A stretch of DNA of 64,000 nucleotides from Bacillus yapensis (GTDB lineage: Bacteria > Bacillota > Bacilli > Bacillales > Cytobacillaceae): NCBI RefSeq assembly GCF_005280205.1, contig NZ_SUND01000002.1:62001-126000 (forward strand), given 5' to 3'. Below the pieces are notes generated by a model that searched no databases, was not told where the DNA came from, and saw nothing but the letters and a program-made list of their open reading frames with translations. This document shows positions 46,169-55,822 of this stretch, one piece after another. The translations under genes were made by a program, and so were the position numbers. Each line of letters starts with the position of its first letter. Position 1 is the stretch's first letter.

Positions 46169-47334
46169 AGGTAAAAAAATACGTGGCATCCTCCATGCCA
46201 GAAGCAATGAAACAAATACGTTCTGAATTAGGAAATGATGCCGTCATTTTAAATTCAAAAATCGTATATACGGGCGGCTTTCTCGGTTTTTTTAGAAAAA
46301 AGAATATTGAAGTGATTGCAGCGATGGATCAGGTAGGGAAAATGGAGCCAAAGGTGAAAGAGAAGCCGAAGTTAACTCCGGTTTCTCAACCTGTGAAAAA
46401 TGCGCCAATCGCTAAGCCTCAGGTGTTCACCACTCCAGAAAAAAGACAGGAGCGTCCATCTGGAGACTTACTCAATGAATTAGCTGAATTAAAGGCAATG
46501 GTGAAAAACATGAGTGCAACAGGTCAAGGAGGCAAGTCTTATCCTGGTCCTTTGGAAGGCCTATATCTTGAGCTCAAAAAGCAAGAAATTGAACCATATA
46601 TCTGTGAAGAATTAATGGCTGTATTGTTAGAAAAATGGTACACCCTGGGTGCTGCTTCATCTGCGGAAGAGGTAAAAGCATGGTGTAAGGAATTGATGAA
46701 GGAACGAATCTCTGACCTGCCCTATGGAGAAATATCTTTCACGAAAAAATATGTGAACGTGGTCGGTCCAACTGGTGTTGGGAAGACGACTACTTTAGCA
46801 AAAATAGCCGCTGATTCGATCCTTAAATTCCATAAAAAAGTCGCTCTTATTACGACTGATACATATCGAATTGCGGCGATCGAACAGCTCAAAACCTATG
46901 CAAAAATATTGGCGATACCTTTAGAGGTTTGTTATAACCTTGATGATTTTAGAAAAGCCTGTGAAACCTTTAAAGATTATGATGTTGTTCTAATCGATAC
47001 AGCAGGCAGGAATTTTCGCAACGAACAATATGTGGTCGAATTGAAGCAAATTCTTGATTATGACAATGAAATGGAAACCTTCCTTGTCCTATCTTTAACT
47101 TCAAAACAGAACGATATGGAAGAAATCTATAAACAGTTCTCAAGCATTACAATTAACCAATTTATTTTTACTAAAATGGACGAAACTTCATCGTATGGTG
47201 CGATGTACAACATGATTGACAAGTATCGAATTGGAGCAGCTTATTTAACTAATGGACAAAATGTCCCAGACGATAAGGTGGCAGCATCAGCAGACGTGAT
47301 TACCAAACTGATTCTTGGGGATGAAACGAAATGA
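46165..47334 (+). CDS. flhF: flagellar placement GTPase FlhF
   Basis: SRP-type GTPase that sets flagellar number and position. 389 residues. Short B domain with a Pro/Lys-rich stretch (60-100), N-like domain (130-190) and G domain with GPTGVGKTT at 201-209 and DTAGRNFRN near 285. TTG start overlapping the flhA stop, preceded by AGGGGTGG. Overlaps flhG by 4 bases, its partner ATPase. Confidence 0.97.
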   Translation: MKVKKYVASSMPEAMKQIRSELGNDAVILNSKIVYTGGFLGFFRKKNIEVIAAMDQVGKMEPKVKEKPKLTPVSQPVKNAPIAKPQVFTTPEKRQERPSGDLLNELAELKAMVKNMSATGQGGKSYPGPLEGLYLELKKQEIEPYICEELMAVLLEKWYTLGAASSAEEVKAWCKELMKERISDLPYGEISFTKKYVNVVGPTGVGKTTTLAKIAADSILKFHKKVALITTDTYRIAAIEQLKTYAKILAIPLEVCYNLDDFRKACETFKDYDVVLIDTAGRNFRNEQYVVELKQILDYDNEMETFLVLSLTSKQNDMEEIYKQFSSITINQFIFTKMDETSSYGAMYNMIDKYRIGAAYLTNGQNVPDDKVAASADVITKLILGDETK

Positions 47335-48197
47335 AAGACCAAGCTGAGGCATTAAGAAAAAAGTTACTTCAAAAAGACCAAAAATCGATGATAGCCAAAA
47401 CATTAGCAGTTGTTAGTGGAAAAGGCGGAGTAGGAAAATCGAACTTTTCGTTAAACTTTGCCATTACCTTATCTAAGAAGGGCCATAAAGTGTTACTATT
47501 TGATATGGATGTAGGAATGGGAAATATCGACATTCTTTTAGGAAATAGTTCACAATATAGCATCGTCGATTTTTTTGACGAACAAGAATCTTTAAAGAAT
47601 ATTGTTACAGAAGGTCCAAATGGGCTCCATTATATCGCTGGGGGAACAGGACTCAGTCGTCTTTTTAAGGTAGAAGAGCGATTAATGAATAAATTTACGG
47701 AAGAACTTTCGGCCCTATTCGAATATTACGAATATGTCATTTTTGATATGGGTGCAGGTGTAACGGAAGAGTCGCTTCATTTTATTCTATCGGTCGATGA
47801 AATCATTTTAGTGACGACTCCTGAACCAACGTCTGTAACCGATGCGTATTCTATGTTAAAGCATATTCATATGCTAAACAAACAGGTTCCATTCTTAATC
47901 GTTGTGAATCGAGCACTTTCTGAAGAAGATGGTGTACAAACATTCAATCGACTAAAGATTGTTGCCAAAAGATTTTTAGACAGAGAAGTAGAGCCATTAG
48001 GGATGATTCCAGATGATCGTGCCATCCCACTTGCTGTCAAGAAGCAGGTACCATTTGTTTTAGATGGAAAATCGGCAGCCTCGAAAGCAATCATTCAAAT
48101 TGTCGAGCAGTATGAACAACAGAATTTCACAGAACTTCAACCAGCAAGAACTTTTCATTTTGTTTCAAAGTTGAAGCAATTTCTCTTTGAAAGGTAG
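47331..48197 (+). CDS. flhG: flagellar number regulator FlhG (YlxH), MinD-like ATPase
   Basis: MinD/ParA-type ATPase that works with FlhF to set basal-body pattern and with FliM/FliY for C-ring assembly. 288 residues. N-terminal DQAEALRKKL FlhF-activating helix, deviant Walker A SGKGGVGKS at 29-37, switch II DMGAGVTEES and a C-terminal amphipathic membrane-type helix. Coupled by overlap to flhF. Confidence 0.97.
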   Translation: MKDQAEALRKKLLQKDQKSMIAKTLAVVSGKGGVGKSNFSLNFAITLSKKGHKVLLFDMDVGMGNIDILLGNSSQYSIVDFFDEQESLKNIVTEGPNGLHYIAGGTGLSRLFKVEERLMNKFTEELSALFEYYEYVIFDMGAGVTEESLHFILSVDEIILVTTPEPTSVTDAYSMLKHIHMLNKQVPFLIVVNRALSEEDGVQTFNRLKIVAKRFLDREVEPLGMIPDDRAIPLAVKKQVPFVLDGKSAASKAIIQIVEQYEQQNFTELQPARTFHFVSKLKQFLFER

Positions 48198-48208
48198 TGC
48201 TACCAGTC

Positions 48209-49303
48209 ATGCAAAAAATTAAAGTGCTTATTGTCGATGATTCAGCATTCATGAGAAAACTGATACAAGATTTTTTATCAGAGCATCCGTCCATAGAAGT
48301 AATAGGCACAGCTAGAAATGGGGAGGACGCCCTAAAAAAAATTAAGGTATTGAGTCCAGATGTGGTAACGATGGATGTAGAAATGCCAGTACTTAATGGT
48401 TTAGATGCACTTCAAAAGATCATGAATGATCATCCAGTGCCAGTGTTAATGCTCTCCAGCACGACAAAGCAGGGTGCAGAAAATACGATGCAAGCGATGT
48501 CCTTGGGTGCTATAGATTTTATCGCAAAACCATCTGGTGCCATTTCACTAGATCTTTATAAAGTAAAAGAAGAATTAATCCAAAAAGTTATTTCTGCAAG
48601 TAAGGCGAATTTAACCCAGTTATCAAGAGACTCTCGTGGAGATTATGCAAAAAGGACTACTACTCCATCTGAGGATTGTAGTAAAATAGAACGAAAGGGA
48701 CCAATATCTGGAACCCGAAAAAAAACTATTTCAAAAAAGCTTATCTGTATTGGAACATCTACAGGTGGCCCGAGAGCATTGCAGCAGGTTGTGACAAGAC
48801 TTCCCAAAAATATAGATGTACCGGTATTTGTCGTGCAGCATATGCCAGCAGGCTTTACAAAAAGCCTCGCAGATAGACTTAATTCCCTCTCTGAATGCAT
48901 TGTGAAGGAAGCAGTCGATGGTGAAATTGCTGAAAGAGGGACAATCTATATTGCTCCAGGAGGTTTCCACTTAACGGTCAAGCAAATGGGGACAAGCTTA
49001 ATAATCCAATTAGATGACGTTACTCCTCCAAGAGGTGGCCATAGACCATCCGTCGATGTCATGTTTGAATCGATTAGCCATATCAATGAGTATTCAAAAA
49101 TTGCAGTGATCATGACGGGAATGGGTTCTGATGGTTCACAAGGATTAATCGAATTAAAGAAAACTGGGGTAGTCACAGCTATTGCGGAATCTCAAGAGAC
49201 ATCTATTGTATACGGAATGCCAAAGGCTGCCGTAGCAACGAAATTAGTAGACGAAGTTCAAAATGTAGAAAAAATTGCTGAAGCAATTTTGAGATACATA
49301 TAG
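48209..49303 (+). CDS. cheB: chemotaxis protein-glutamate methylesterase CheB
   Basis: Removes methyl groups from chemoreceptors and deamidates Gln, giving adaptation. 364 residues from ATG 48209. N-terminal receiver with phospho-acceptor Asp56 (TMDVEMPVLNG), linker about 125-175, and C-terminal esterase with catalytic Ser in IGTSTGGPRALQ, His in VVQHMPAGFT and Asp in MTGMGSDG. An upstream in-frame GTG overlaps the flhG stop and adds four residues; the ATG fits the family better, though its ribosome site is rather far. Confidence 0.96.
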   Translation: MQKIKVLIVDDSAFMRKLIQDFLSEHPSIEVIGTARNGEDALKKIKVLSPDVVTMDVEMPVLNGLDALQKIMNDHPVPVLMLSSTTKQGAENTMQAMSLGAIDFIAKPSGAISLDLYKVKEELIQKVISASKANLTQLSRDSRGDYAKRTTTPSEDCSKIERKGPISGTRKKTISKKLICIGTSTGGPRALQQVVTRLPKNIDVPVFVVQHMPAGFTKSLADRLNSLSECIVKEAVDGEIAERGTIYIAPGGFHLTVKQMGTSLIIQLDDVTPPRGGHRPSVDVMFESISHINEYSKIAVIMTGMGSDGSQGLIELKKTGVVTAIAESQETSIVYGMPKAAVATKLVDEVQNVEKIAEAILRYI

Positions 49304-49308
49304 GGTGT

Positions 49309-49352
49309 GTTCAAAAGGTCATGGAATGTACTTTTTCAATGACTTTTTGAAC
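49309..49352 (+). repeat. 14-bp hairpin between cheB and cheA
   Basis: GTTCAAAAGGTCAT (49309-49322) pairs with ATGACTTTTTGAAC (49339-49352) with one G-T pair and a 16-nt loop. It fills most of the 79-base gap and begins 5 bases after the cheB stop. No T-run after it. Confidence 0.7.
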
Positions 49353-49382
49353 CTCTTCTACAAGTCGAGGGGGGTAAGACAA

Positions 49383-51437
49383 ATGGAAATGAACCAATAT
49401 TTAGAAGTCTTTATAGAAGAAAGCAAAGAGCATCTACAAAGCTGTAATGAAAGACTATTGGACTTAGAAAAAAATCCAGAGGATATGAACATTGTGAACG
49501 ATATTTTTCGTTCTGCTCATACATTAAAAGGCATGTCTGCCACAATGGGTTATGAGGATTTAGCGAGCCTTACTCATCAAATGGAGAATGTGCTTGACGC
49601 TATTCGTAATCACAAATTATCAGTTTCACCTGAACTATTAGATATTGTTTTTCAAGCTACGGATGATTTGGAAGCAATGGTATTCTCAATTGCAGATGGT
49701 GGCGATGGTAAGAGAGACGTAAAAGAAGTAGTCGAAAAACTTAAATTAATTGAAAAGGGTGAAAGCCCTTCTCAAAGCTCTGCGAAATCAGAGGTGGCTG
49801 CCACGGCTACGGCTATCGCACCTGCTTCGGCTAAAGCAAAGAGTAATTATGATGAATTTGAATACACAGTTCTGCAACAATCTAAAGAACAAGGCTTCGA
49901 AGCATTTGAAATTACGATTGCTTTAAGAGAAGATTGTCTACTAAAAGCAGCAAGAGTCTATATGGTATTTGAAGTGTTAGAGAAGGTTGGAGAGGTTATT
50001 AAATCAACTCCATCTGTAGATCAGTTAGAGGAAGAACAATTTGATCAAGAATTTACCGTCTCAATTGTTTCAAAGGAGTCTCTAGAAGATTTGCAGAAAA
50101 TGGTCATGAAGGTATCTGAAGTTGAGAAGGTTGAAGTCGTAACAATTTCTCTTGATGGCGACAGAAGTAATCAAGAGGAAATAGTAGAAGAAGTAATTGT
50201 TGATGAAGTTGCAAAAATTTCTAGTACTGATTCTTCTTCAGAAGAGCAAAAGAAATCTGCGACTACGAGCACAACAACTAAACAACCAAACAATAAAACG
50301 ATCCGTGTTAATATTGAAAGACTAGACATTTTATTAAACCTATTTGAAGAGCTTGTTATTGACCGCGGGAGATTAGAACAGATTTCCAACGATCTAAAAA
50401 ACCAAGAACTTCATGAAACAGTCGAAAGAATGTCGAGAATTACAGGAGACCTACAAAATATTATCTTAAATATGAGAATGGTGCCTGTTGAAACGGTATT
50501 TAATAGATTCCCGAGAATGGTGCGTCAGCTTGCGCGTGATCTTGGTAAGAAAGTGAATCTAGAAATCATAGGTGCAGAAACAGAATTAGATCGTACTGTA
50601 ATCGATGAAATTGGTGATCCACTTGTTCATTTAATTCGAAATGCTTTAGACCATGGTTTAGAAACACCAGAGGTCCGTAGAGCAAATGGAAAGAATGAAG
50701 AGGGTTCGGTTGTTCTTAAAGCGTTCCATAGTGGAAATCACGTATTTATTGAGATCGATGATGATGGAGCAGGTATTAATCGTCGCAAGGTCCTTGAAAA
50801 GGCGATTAAGAATGGAATCATTTCTGAACAAACAGCAGCGACTCTATCAGATAAAGAAGTATTCGATTTAATCTTTGCATCAGGCTTTTCTACAGCAGAC
50901 AAAATTTCTGATGTATCTGGTCGTGGCGTTGGTCTCGATGTAGTGAAAAATACGATAGAGTCCCTTGGAGGATCCATTTCGATCGATTCGAAAGAAGGCA
51001 AAGGTTCAACCTTCTCTATTCAATTACCACTTACATTATCGATTATTTCTGTCATGCTTGTGGAAATTGCAAAAGAGAAATTTGCTGTTCCACTTTCATC
51101 GATTATCGAAACAGCGATCGTGAAGAAGGATGAAATCTTAAATGCACATAATCAAAAAGTGATTGATTTCCGTGGGAAAGTAGTTCCACTTTTATTCTTA
51201 AAGGATATCTTCGAGGTTCCTTCTCAAGGCGAAGGAGATGACTTCTATTCTGTTGTAATCGTTAGAAAAGGTGACAAAATGGCTGGATTAGTCGTAGACT
51301 CCTTTATTGGTCAGCAAGAAGTCGTTCTTAAATCACTAGGAAACTATTTAACAAATGTTTTTGCGATTTCCGGTGCTACCATTCTTGGCGATGGACAGGT
51401 AGCTTTAATCGTAGATTGTAATGCCTTGATAAAATAA
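49383..51437 (+). CDS. cheA: chemotaxis histidine kinase CheA
   Basis: Kinase that phosphorylates CheY and CheB under receptor control. 684 residues from ATG 49383. HPt domain with phospho-His46 (SAHTLKGMSATMG), P2 docking domain (about 160-265), dimerisation helices (about 305-365), ATP-binding domain with HLIRNALDHGLE (N box), DDGAGI and GRGVGLDVV, and a C-terminal CheW-like domain. An upstream in-frame extension through the hairpin is rejected; GAGGGGGG precedes the ATG. Confidence 0.97.
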   Translation: MEMNQYLEVFIEESKEHLQSCNERLLDLEKNPEDMNIVNDIFRSAHTLKGMSATMGYEDLASLTHQMENVLDAIRNHKLSVSPELLDIVFQATDDLEAMVFSIADGGDGKRDVKEVVEKLKLIEKGESPSQSSAKSEVAATATAIAPASAKAKSNYDEFEYTVLQQSKEQGFEAFEITIALREDCLLKAARVYMVFEVLEKVGEVIKSTPSVDQLEEEQFDQEFTVSIVSKESLEDLQKMVMKVSEVEKVEVVTISLDGDRSNQEEIVEEVIVDEVAKISSTDSSSEEQKKSATTSTTTKQPNNKTIRVNIERLDILLNLFEELVIDRGRLEQISNDLKNQELHETVERMSRITGDLQNIILNMRMVPVETVFNRFPRMVRQLARDLGKKVNLEIIGAETELDRTVIDEIGDPLVHLIRNALDHGLETPEVRRANGKNEEGSVVLKAFHSGNHVFIEIDDDGAGINRRKVLEKAIKNGIISEQTAATLSDKEVFDLIFASGFSTADKISDVSGRGVGLDVVKNTIESLGGSISIDSKEGKGSTFSIQLPLTLSIISVMLVEIAKEKFAVPLSSIIETAIVKKDEILNAHNQKVIDFRGKVVPLLFLKDIFEVPSQGEGDDFYSVVIVRKGDKMAGLVVDSFIGQQEVVLKSLGNYLTNVFAISGATILGDGQVALIVDCNALIK

Positions 51438-51468
51438 GTACTTAAAGGATAAGAGGAAGGTGACTGTT

Positions 51469-51939
51469 ATGACCGAGACTTTAACAGATGACTTAAAATA
51501 CATTGTTTTTCAACTAAAAGAAAAAGAATATGCAATTCCTGTTAATAAAGTACACTCCATTGAAAAAATTGAACATATTACTAGAGTTCCTGGTGTAAGT
51601 TCATATATCAAAGGTGTCTTAAATTTAAGAGGAGTCGTTACTCCAATTATTGATTTACGCCTTCGATTTGACATTGAGGAAGTGGCATATACAGATAGCA
51701 CAAGAATCATCATTGTGTCATTCGATGATATGGAAGTCGGATTAATTGTTGATACAGCGAATGATGTCATTGATATTAAAGCAGAGGCGATAGAACCACA
51801 GCCTGAAGTTGTGGGTGTTGATGAAGCTGAATACATCAATGGTGTTGCTAAGCTTGATAAGAGATTGCTTATTCTATTAGATCTTGAAAAGATTCTACAA
51901 CGTGATGATCTAAAAACTACTTATGGAAATGAAGGATAA
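51469..51939 (+). CDS. cheW: chemotaxis coupling protein CheW
   Basis: Links CheA to chemoreceptors. 156 residues, same as B. subtilis CheW, and one CheW domain with RVPGVSSYIKGVLNLRG and VVTPIIDLRLRF. A GTG at 51460 is in frame but lies inside the GGAAGGTG ribosome site, so ATG 51469 is chosen. Follows cheA by 31 bases. Confidence 0.97.
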   Translation: MTETLTDDLKYIVFQLKEKEYAIPVNKVHSIEKIEHITRVPGVSSYIKGVLNLRGVVTPIIDLRLRFDIEEVAYTDSTRIIIVSFDDMEVGLIVDTANDVIDIKAEAIEPQPEVVGVDEAEYINGVAKLDKRLLILLDLEKILQRDDLKTTYGNEG

Positions 51940-51943
51940 ATAA

Positions 51944-52585
51944 ATGAGTTTCCTCGATAAATTTTCAACTGTCCATCTAGATGTGCTAAAAGAGGTGGGG
52001 AATATTGGTGCTGGCCATGCTGCCACCTCTCTTTCCACATTATTGAATAAAAAAATCGACATGAGAGTACCCAAGGTAAGTGTGGTTTCTTTTGATGAGA
52101 TGATGGACATGGCTGGTGGTCCTGAAAATATCGTGGCAAGTGTCTTTTTAAGAATTGAGGGGGACGCTCCAGGTAGTATGTTTTTTGTTCTTTCGATAGA
52201 GCAGGCAAATACCTTTATTAAACAGATGATCAATGATGTTCACTTTTCATTTGAAAATCCACCCTATCATGAATTAGCGATGTCTGCTTTGCAGGAGTTA
52301 GGGAATATCTTATCTGGTTCCTATTTGTCATCATTATCCGATTTCACAAATTTGGATTTATATCCTTCAGTCCCAGCGTTAAGTATTGATATGGTTGGTG
52401 CAATTATTAGCTTTGGCTTAATTGAGCTATCTCAAGTTAGTGATTATGCAATCGTAATTGACACTGCTTTAGACGATGATGACACTCATTCTTCGGAAAG
52501 TGTTAAAGGGCATTTTTTTCTCTTGCCCGACCCGGACTCCTTTGAGACGATTTTTAAAGCTTTAGGAGTAGCTGAAGATGAATGA
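51944..52585 (+). CDS. cheC: CheY-P phosphatase CheC
   Basis: Hydrolyses CheY-P and is activated by CheD. 213 residues. Two pseudo-repeat E-x2-N motifs: [15 protein letters not shown] (Glu17, Asn20) and [14 protein letters not shown] (about residue 115). The same motif is in fliY of this window. ATG 4 bases after cheW; overlaps cheD by 8 bases, in keeping with the CheC-CheD complex. Confidence 0.96.
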   Translation: MSFLDKFSTVHLDVLKEVGNIGAGHAATSLSTLLNKKIDMRVPKVSVVSFDEMMDMAGGPENIVASVFLRIEGDAPGSMFFVLSIEQANTFIKQMINDVHFSFENPPYHELAMSALQELGNILSGSYLSSLSDFTNLDLYPSVPALSIDMVGAIISFGLIELSQVSDYAIVIDTALDDDDTHSSESVKGHFFLLPDPDSFETIFKALGVAEDE

Positions 52586-53075
52586 TACTGTTCAAATCGT
52601 GAAAGTCGGAATTGCTGATATGAACATTGTGACGACACCTAATCTGATTCGAACTTCTGGACTGGGTTCCTGTGTTGGAGTGGTCGTTTACGATCAGGCG
52701 AAGGAATTGGCGGGATTAGCTCATGTGATGCTACCTGATTCCTCTCTCGCAAAAAGTGGAATTATGAACATAGCGAAATATGCCGATACTGCTGTGAAGG
52801 AGCTTGTTAGCCGGATGATTGAACTAGGCGCAAGAAGCTACTCACTGAAAGCAAAAATTGCTGGCGGTGCTCAAATGTTTCAATTTACTAGTAGTAATGA
52901 CATGATGAGGATTGGTCCTCGAAATGTGGAAGCAGTTAAGAGAGAGCTTGCTATGTTAAAAATCACCTTAGTTGCAGAGGATGTTGGAGGAAGTAGTGGA
53001 CGAACGATCGAATTTGATCCTAAAACATGCTTACTTAATATTCGTACTGTTAATAAAGGGATCAGAGATTTATAG
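52578..53075 (+). CDS. cheD: chemoreceptor glutamine deamidase CheD
   Basis: Deamidates receptor Gln residues and binds CheC. 165 residues. Catalytic Cys32 in [12 protein letters not shown] and His49 in GLAHVMLP are present, and the IAGGAQMF segment is typical. Last gene before a strong terminator, so it closes the main fla/che transcript. Confidence 0.97.
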   Translation: MNDTVQIVKVGIADMNIVTTPNLIRTSGLGSCVGVVVYDQAKELAGLAHVMLPDSSLAKSGIMNIAKYADTAVKELVSRMIELGARSYSLKAKIAGGAQMFQFTSSNDMMRIGPRNVEAVKRELAMLKITLVAEDVGGSSGRTIEFDPKTCLLNIRTVNKGIRDL

Positions 53076-53081
53076 TGGTGT

Positions 53082-53116
53082 AATCAGTCCTTTTTATTAA
53101 AAGGGCTGATTTTTTC
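53082..53116 (+). terminator. intrinsic terminator between cheD and sigD
   Basis: 13-bp stem AATCAGTCCTTTT / AAAAGGGCTGATT with one G-T pair, TATT loop, followed by TTTTT. Begins 6 bases after the cheD stop. Confidence 0.9.
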
Positions 53117-53177
53117 TGTAATCAATTATATTGATCGTGAACAAATTTGAAGTCATCTAATATGCACATCATTAATT

Positions 53178-53186
53178 TGATATAAT
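53178..53186 (+). promoter_or_regulatory. extended -10 promoter candidate for sigD
   Basis: TGATATAAT (TGn plus perfect TATAAT at 53181-53186), 70 bases before the sigD start. No good -35 lies 17-18 bases upstream. A small hairpin ACCATC (53222-53227) / GATGGT (53237-53242) lies in the leader just before the AGGAGG site. Confidence 0.5.
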
Positions 53187-53256
53187 AGAATAGAGTTCAC
53201 TAAGTCCTAAGATTGAATTTTACCATCAAATTTGTCGATGGTCCTAGGAGGTTACG

Positions 53257-54021
53257 ATGGGAATTGTGTTGACAGCTGAGGAACAAATTATATGGGAAAA
53301 ATGGATTTCTGCTAGAGATGAAGAAGCGGGAAATCTGTTAGTGAAAAAATACATGCCCCTTGTCAGCTACCATGTTCAAAGGGTGTCTGTTGGCCTTCCG
53401 CGAAACGTATCTAGAGATGATATCCATAGTTTGGGATTAATGGGACTGTACGATGCTCTGGAAAAGTTTGACCCGACGAGAGATTTAAAATTTGATACTT
53501 ATGCTTCCTTTAGAATACGGGGGGCTATTATAGATGGTTTAAGAAAAGAAGATTGGTTATCGAGAAGTACAAGAGATAAAGCGAAAAAAATTGACGCTGC
53601 CATCGGGAAGCTTGAGCAAAAGCTGATGCGAAATGTTACGGCAAAAGACATTGCCAGCGAGTTAAATCTTACGGAAGAAGAAGTCGTGACGACAATGAAC
53701 GAACATTTCTTTTCCAGCGTACTCTCGATTGACGAGAATCCAGGCGAGCAAGAAGAGAAAGATGGACAAAACTTTGCCATTAAAGATACAAAGGCCGAGA
53801 TTCCTGAAGAGAAAGTGGTAAAAGACGAACTCATTAAAGAAATGGCAGAAATGATTTCCCATCTCAATGAGAATGAACAATTGGTTCTTAGCTTGTTTTA
53901 CCAAGAGGAATTGACATTAACAGAAATTGGACAGGTCATGGATTTATCTACATCAAGAATTTCACAAATTCATTCAAAAGCAATTTTTAAATTGAGACAA
54001 TCACTAAGCAAAATGGTCTAG
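53257..54021 (+). CDS. sigD: RNA polymerase sigma factor SigD (FliA type)
   Basis: Alternative sigma factor for late flagellar, chemoreceptor and autolysin genes. 254 residues. Region 2 has DDIHSLGLMGLYDALEKFD and FRIRGAIIDGLRKEDW; region 3 follows; region 4 has LTLTEIGQVMDLSTSRISQI. AGGAGG site before ATG. A terminator and a promoter-like sequence separate it from cheD, unlike the continuous layout usually described for B. subtilis. Confidence 0.97.
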   Translation: MGIVLTAEEQIIWEKWISARDEEAGNLLVKKYMPLVSYHVQRVSVGLPRNVSRDDIHSLGLMGLYDALEKFDPTRDLKFDTYASFRIRGAIIDGLRKEDWLSRSTRDKAKKIDAAIGKLEQKLMRNVTAKDIASELNLTEEEVVTTMNEHFFSSVLSIDENPGEQEEKDGQNFAIKDTKAEIPEEKVVKDELIKEMAEMISHLNENEQLVLSLFYQEELTLTEIGQVMDLSTSRISQIHSKAIFKLRQSLSKMV

Positions 54022-54070
54022 CATCCAGATTAACAACTATAAAGATATAACTAGAAAGAAGGTTGGCAAA

Positions 54071-55426
54071 ATGGATACTCCGTTTCGAGTAAAGATTTCG
54101 AAGAATCAATTAGAGGCTTATATCGAATTGCAAGAGCAACTTGATGAAGATTTTACAATTTCAGTTGGTGAGCTAGAAGCTTTTTTGAAAGAACATCAAG
54201 TAGTCTTTGGCATCATCCACACAAAGCTTCAAGAGATTGCAATAGAGCCATCGAATATCGAGTACCCGTTTTTAATTGCTGAAGGAATTCCTCCTCAGCA
54301 TGGTGAAGATGCATATTTGACTGTTGAATTTAAAAAAGAAGAAACAAAGCAGAAAGAAAAGGTGAATTTCCGAGAGGTTCTTGATATTCCGTCAATAAAA
54401 TCGGGTGAAGTTATGGCATCAGCAATACCACAGACCTTTGGTATTAATGGCACAGCGGTAACTGGAAAAGTACTCCCAGCCCACGACGGGAAGCCTTTAA
54501 AGGTTAAACCGGGGAAAAATGTGATACAAAATGGCAATCAATTCATAGCAACGATTGACGGAGAAGTGAGTATTACCCATAAAGCCATTACAGTTAACCC
54601 TGTTTTTGAAGTGAGGGGCGATCTAGACTTAAAAACAGGAAATGTTAATTTTGTAGGAAATGTCGTTATTCATGGTAATGTGCCAACGGGCTACGAAGTG
54701 GTTGCAGGCGGAGATATTAAGGTATATGGTCTCGTTGAGGGAGCACAGCTAGTAGCTAGAGGAAATATTCTTATTTCTGGTGGAATTGCTGGAGGTAATC
54801 GTGGAAATGTTGTTGCTGGTGGAAGTATTCAAGCCAATTTTTTAAATCAAGCAGCTATAAGAGCGGGGCAGGATGTTATTATTCATACTTCCTCGTTGCA
54901 TAGTAATGTTGAGGCCAAAGGAGCGATTTATTGCAAGAACGGTCATGTTATTGGTGGTACGCTACGTTCTGGTAAAGATATTTATGTGAAGGAACTTGGC
55001 AACGATCTCTATACAAAGACTGGTCTTGCAGTTGGTTATGACCCATCCATTGACAAAAAGGAATTGAGCCTCAAAGAGGAAGCTGAACAGATTTCTGAAA
55101 ATGTTAAAAAACTGGAACTGATTGAAAATAAGATTCTAGTTTCCCTTAAACAAAAAGGACAGGTGACAGAACAAGAAAAAGAGCTTCTCCTTAAGCAAAG
55201 AGCAACAAAAACGCAGCTTGAGAAACAGTTAGAAAGTACTCTTAGGAAGCTAGAAGTGATAGAGTTCGAGAAAAGTGATCGAAGCAATTTCAGTATCTTC
55301 GTATATGATAAAGTTCATCCTAACACGAGTTTGCATTTTGGGAAATACTCAAGATTGGTTCATACGACTCACTCGTATGTTAGATTTTATATAAGAAATA
55401 GTGAAATAGTTTTCGACCCAATTTGA
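54071..55426 (+). CDS. fapA: FapA family protein (DUF342)
   Basis: Family of flagellar-assembly-associated proteins, mechanism unknown. 451 residues. N-terminal mixed domain (1-90), a Gly-rich beta-helix-like central part (about 140-325; repeated short GD, GN and GG turns such as EVVAGGDIKVYGLV, RGNILISGGIAGG), then a coiled-coil region (about 335-410) and a short C-terminal tail. It lies 49 bases after sigD and is not in the B. subtilis sigD-swrB gap. AAGAAGG site before ATG. Confidence 0.9.
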   Translation: MDTPFRVKISKNQLEAYIELQEQLDEDFTISVGELEAFLKEHQVVFGIIHTKLQEIAIEPSNIEYPFLIAEGIPPQHGEDAYLTVEFKKEETKQKEKVNFREVLDIPSIKSGEVMASAIPQTFGINGTAVTGKVLPAHDGKPLKVKPGKNVIQNGNQFIATIDGEVSITHKAITVNPVFEVRGDLDLKTGNVNFVGNVVIHGNVPTGYEVVAGGDIKVYGLVEGAQLVARGNILISGGIAGGNRGNVVAGGSIQANFLNQAAIRAGQDVIIHTSSLHSNVEAKGAIYCKNGHVIGGTLRSGKDIYVKELGNDLYTKTGLAVGYDPSIDKKELSLKEEAEQISENVKKLELIENKILVSLKQKGQVTEQEKELLLKQRATKTQLEKQLESTLRKLEVIEFEKSDRSNFSIFVYDKVHPNTSLHFGKYSRLVHTTHSYVRFYIRNSEIVFDPI

Positions 55427-55510
55427 TGAACCTGCTATATTAATGAGAAGTAGTTTTCACATAGCCTTAACTGAATAATTTAGTATAAAAAATCAAGGAC
55501 GTGGTTGAAG

Positions 55511-55813
55511 ATGAGCCTCAAAGCGATTGAAATGCAGGTTGCACTTCCTAGAACATTAGATGCACAGAAATTACAAGAGCAAATGCAACAACGAGGTCAA
55601 TTACAAACTGATTTTTCCGCTGAGAATGTGAAAAAGGAAGAGATAAAGAAAGAGCATACTGTTTTGAAGCAGGAGCAAAAGGATATTGCTAGGTTTCAAA
55701 AAGAAAGAAACCAGGAACATCATTCGGGCGACCGAGGTGAAAAAAAGGATAAAGAGCACCAGCAAAAAGAAAAACACCCTTATAAAGGTACACGTGTGGA
55801 TTTTAGTGGATAG
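55511..55813 (+). CDS. small uncharacterised protein between fapA and swrB
   Basis: 100 residues from ATG 55511 (a TTG two codons earlier is in frame). First 35 residues hold SLKAIEMQVALPRTLDAQKL; residues 35-100 are extremely charged and Gln/Lys/Glu/His-rich (EEIKKEHTVLKQEQKD, GEKKDKEHQQKEKHPYKG), probably disordered. No membrane segment or known domain recognised. AAGGA site upstream; it ends 9 bases before swrB, so it is cotranscribed. Function unknown. Confidence 0.75.
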   Translation: MSLKAIEMQVALPRTLDAQKLQEQMQQRGQLQTDFSAENVKKEEIKKEHTVLKQEQKDIARFQKERNQEHHSGDRGEKKDKEHQQKEKHPYKGTRVDFSG

Positions 55814-55822
55814 AGGGATCGT

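Noticed and set aside
49305-49382. N-terminal extension of cheA through the hairpin
   Set aside because: No ribosome site at the upstream start; GAGGGGGG and the HPt alignment support ATG 49383.
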